From Vibrio fluvialis (GTDB lineage: Bacteria; Pseudomonadota; Gammaproteobacteria; Enterobacterales; Vibrionaceae), in the NCBI RefSeq assembly GCF_900460245.1, contig NZ_UHIP01000001.1, positions 2,542,001 through 2,606,000 of the forward strand: a DNA stretch of 64,000 nucleotides, written 5' to 3'. Position 1 is the stretch's first letter, and every line of letters starts with the position of its first letter. The notes under the pieces are model-generated. The model saw only the letters and a list, made by a program, of their open reading frames with translations, searched no databases and had not been told where the DNA came from. The position numbers and the translations under genes were made by a program. Of the stretch, positions 62,987 to 64,000 are shown one piece after another.

Positions 62987-63805
62987 ATGGAACAGAGAAC
63001 CATCGCCTTTATTGGCGCAGGAAACATGGCGCACGCCATCATTGCAGGCTTAGTGGGCAGCGGCTACCCGGCGCAACACATAATCGCCACCGCACCGTCA
63101 GAGACGCGTCGCAAGCCGTTGGAAGACAACTATGGCATTCGTACCACCGGCGACAACCTAGCTGCGGCAAGCGAAGCTGACGTGGTGGTACTGGCGGTCA
63201 AACCTCAGTTGATGGCAGACGTATGTAAGCCGCTGCAAGTGATCGATTTTTCTAATAAGCTGGTGATTTCCATCGCCGCAGGTGTATCGGTGGAACGTCT
63301 CAACGCCATGCTCGGCAGTACACTGAATCTGGTGCGCGTGATGCCAAACACACCATCATTGGTGAATCGCGGCATGGCCGGGCTGTATGCGTCCGCGTCC
63401 GTGTCTGAAGCCGATAAAGCGTTCACCGCCGAACTGATGGCTGCGGTAGGCAAAGTGTGCTGGGTAGAACAGGAATCCGGCATCAACAGCGTGATTGCGG
63501 CAGCGGGCAGCGCTCCGGCGTACTTCTTCCTGTTTATGGAAGCAATGCAAGCCGAAGCGATGGCGCAAGGGTTTGATAAAGAGACCGCGCGCCTGCTGGT
63601 GCAACAATCAGCGCTGGGCGCCGCTGAAATGGTGCAAGCCAATCCTGACATCGAACTGTCAACGCTACGCGAACAGGTGACATCGAAAGGCGGCACCACC
63701 GCTGAAGCCATCCGTACCTTTAACGAACATCAGTTAACGGACATCGTGGCCAAAGCGATGCGCGCGGCAGTCAGCCGCGCTGAAGAGATGGAAAAATTAT
63801 TTTAA
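62987..63805 (+). CDS. proC: Pyrroline-5-carboxylate reductase ProC
   Basis: It makes L-proline from pyrroline-5-carboxylate with NAD(P)H. The 272-residue protein starts MEQRTIAFIGAGNMAHAIIAGLVGSGYP with the Rossmann motif GAGNM. It ends with the dimerisation domain GSAPAYFFLFMEAMQAEAMAQG and TSKGGTTAEAIRTF. ATG 62987 fits the family start, though an ATG at 62975 four codons earlier is also possible. Confidence 0.96.
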   Translation: MEQRTIAFIGAGNMAHAIIAGLVGSGYPAQHIIATAPSETRRKPLEDNYGIRTTGDNLAAASEADVVVLAVKPQLMADVCKPLQVIDFSNKLVISIAAGVSVERLNAMLGSTLNLVRVMPNTPSLVNRGMAGLYASASVSEADKAFTAELMAAVGKVCWVEQESGINSVIAAAGSAPAYFFLFMEAMQAEAMAQGFDKETARLLVQQSALGAAEMVQANPDIELSTLREQVTSKGGTTAEAIRTFNEHQLTDIVAKAMRAAVSRAEEMEKLF

Positions 63806-63856
63806 ACTGACGGTCACCCAGTGTTGAGTGACCACCATATGTAGTAAGGGCTTCTT

Positions 63857-64000
63857 ATGAATGCAATGAGTTTTCTAATCTCCACCCTGTTTGATATTTA
63901 TATCATGGTCGTGATTCTGCGAATCTGGCTACAGGCAGCGCGTGCAGATTTCTACAACCCATTTTCTCAGTTTGTGGTCAAAGCGACGCAACCCGTGGTT
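63857..64000 (+). CDS. yggT: YggT family membrane protein, N-terminal part
   Basis: The first 48 codons of a plus-strand gene cut by the right edge of the window. The visible text MNAMSFLISTLFDIYIMVVILRIWLQAARADFYNPFSQFVVKATQP is the first membrane segment and conserved YNP(F/I)SQ(F/I)V(V/I)K(A/L)T segment of YggT. Function is unknown, possibly osmotic or membrane-protein related. It follows proC by 51 bp, with AAGGG as ribosome binding site. Confidence 0.9.
   Translation, partial: MNAMSFLISTLFDIYIMVVILRIWLQAARADFYNPFSQFVVKATQPVV

Overview
The window is chromosomal DNA of a Vibrio, with one complete Tn7-like transposon inserted in it. The flanking genes follow a gene order I recall from Vibrio cholerae chromosome 1 (tsaD-rpsU-yqeY-dnaG-rpoD-tRNA, then olsF-dctP-like-glmS-deoR-pykF, then epd-pgk-fbaA, irgA/irgB, tkt, metK, sprT, endA/dns, rsmE-gshB-yqgE-ruvX, pilT-pilU, yggS-proC-yggT). 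The species cannot be fixed from the sequence alone. A non-cholerae Vibrio, for example of the V. fluvialis/furnissii type, would fit.

Left flank (1-13407). It holds a partial alpha/beta hydrolase, tsaD, the macromolecular-synthesis operon rpsU-yqeY-dnaG-rpoD, and a tRNA-Ile(CAU). Next come a PagL-like lipid A deacylase, a YceI protein, mgtE with a small CBS-domain partner, a bifunctional ornithine-lipid synthase (OlsF type) and an orphan TRAP-type binding protein.

Transposon (13408-33166, about 19.8 kb). It is bounded by a 5-bp target duplication (CCTTT at 13403-13407 and 33167-33171). It has TGT...ACA ends and three TnsB-type repeats at each end. The tnsABCDE genes are all open, with the catalytic residues I checked present, and the glmS-proximal end lies 26 bp beyond the glmS stop codon. 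This is the classical TnsD-directed attTn7 site. The insertion fell inside the bidirectional terminator that had been shared by glmS and the dctP-like gene.

Cargo. The AT-rich cargo at 13.6-24.2 kb carries a J-domain protein with an unknown partner, and then the most interesting feature of the window. That is a DISARM-related gene set: a C5-cytosine methyltransferase and a NERD-nuclease/UvrD-type helicase on the plus strand, convergent with a drmB-like DUF1998 gene, a drmA-like SF2 helicase and a full sigma-70-family factor on the minus strand. DrmC (phospholipase D family), part of the canonical DISARM core, is absent. The NERD-helicase and the sigma factor are not standard DISARM components. 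Methyltransferase, restriction-like helicases and a dedicated sigma factor together look like a phage-defence variant with its own transcriptional control. Another cargo gene (DUF5677-like) sits between tnsA and the right end, next to an isolated extra TnsB-like site.

Right flank (33172-64000). It holds glmS with a compactly folded leader, a DeoR regulator with a palindromic operator candidate, pykF, a membrane GGDEF protein, a SIMPL protein, argP/argO, a ProX-type editing protein, mscS, epd-pgk-fbaA, irgA/irgB with a Fur box, tkt, and metK with MetJ boxes and a terminator-like leader hairpin. It continues with a DUF2189 membrane protein, sprT, endA, rsmE-gshB-yqgE-ruvX, pilTU (minus) and yggS-proC-yggT (plus, cut by the window end).
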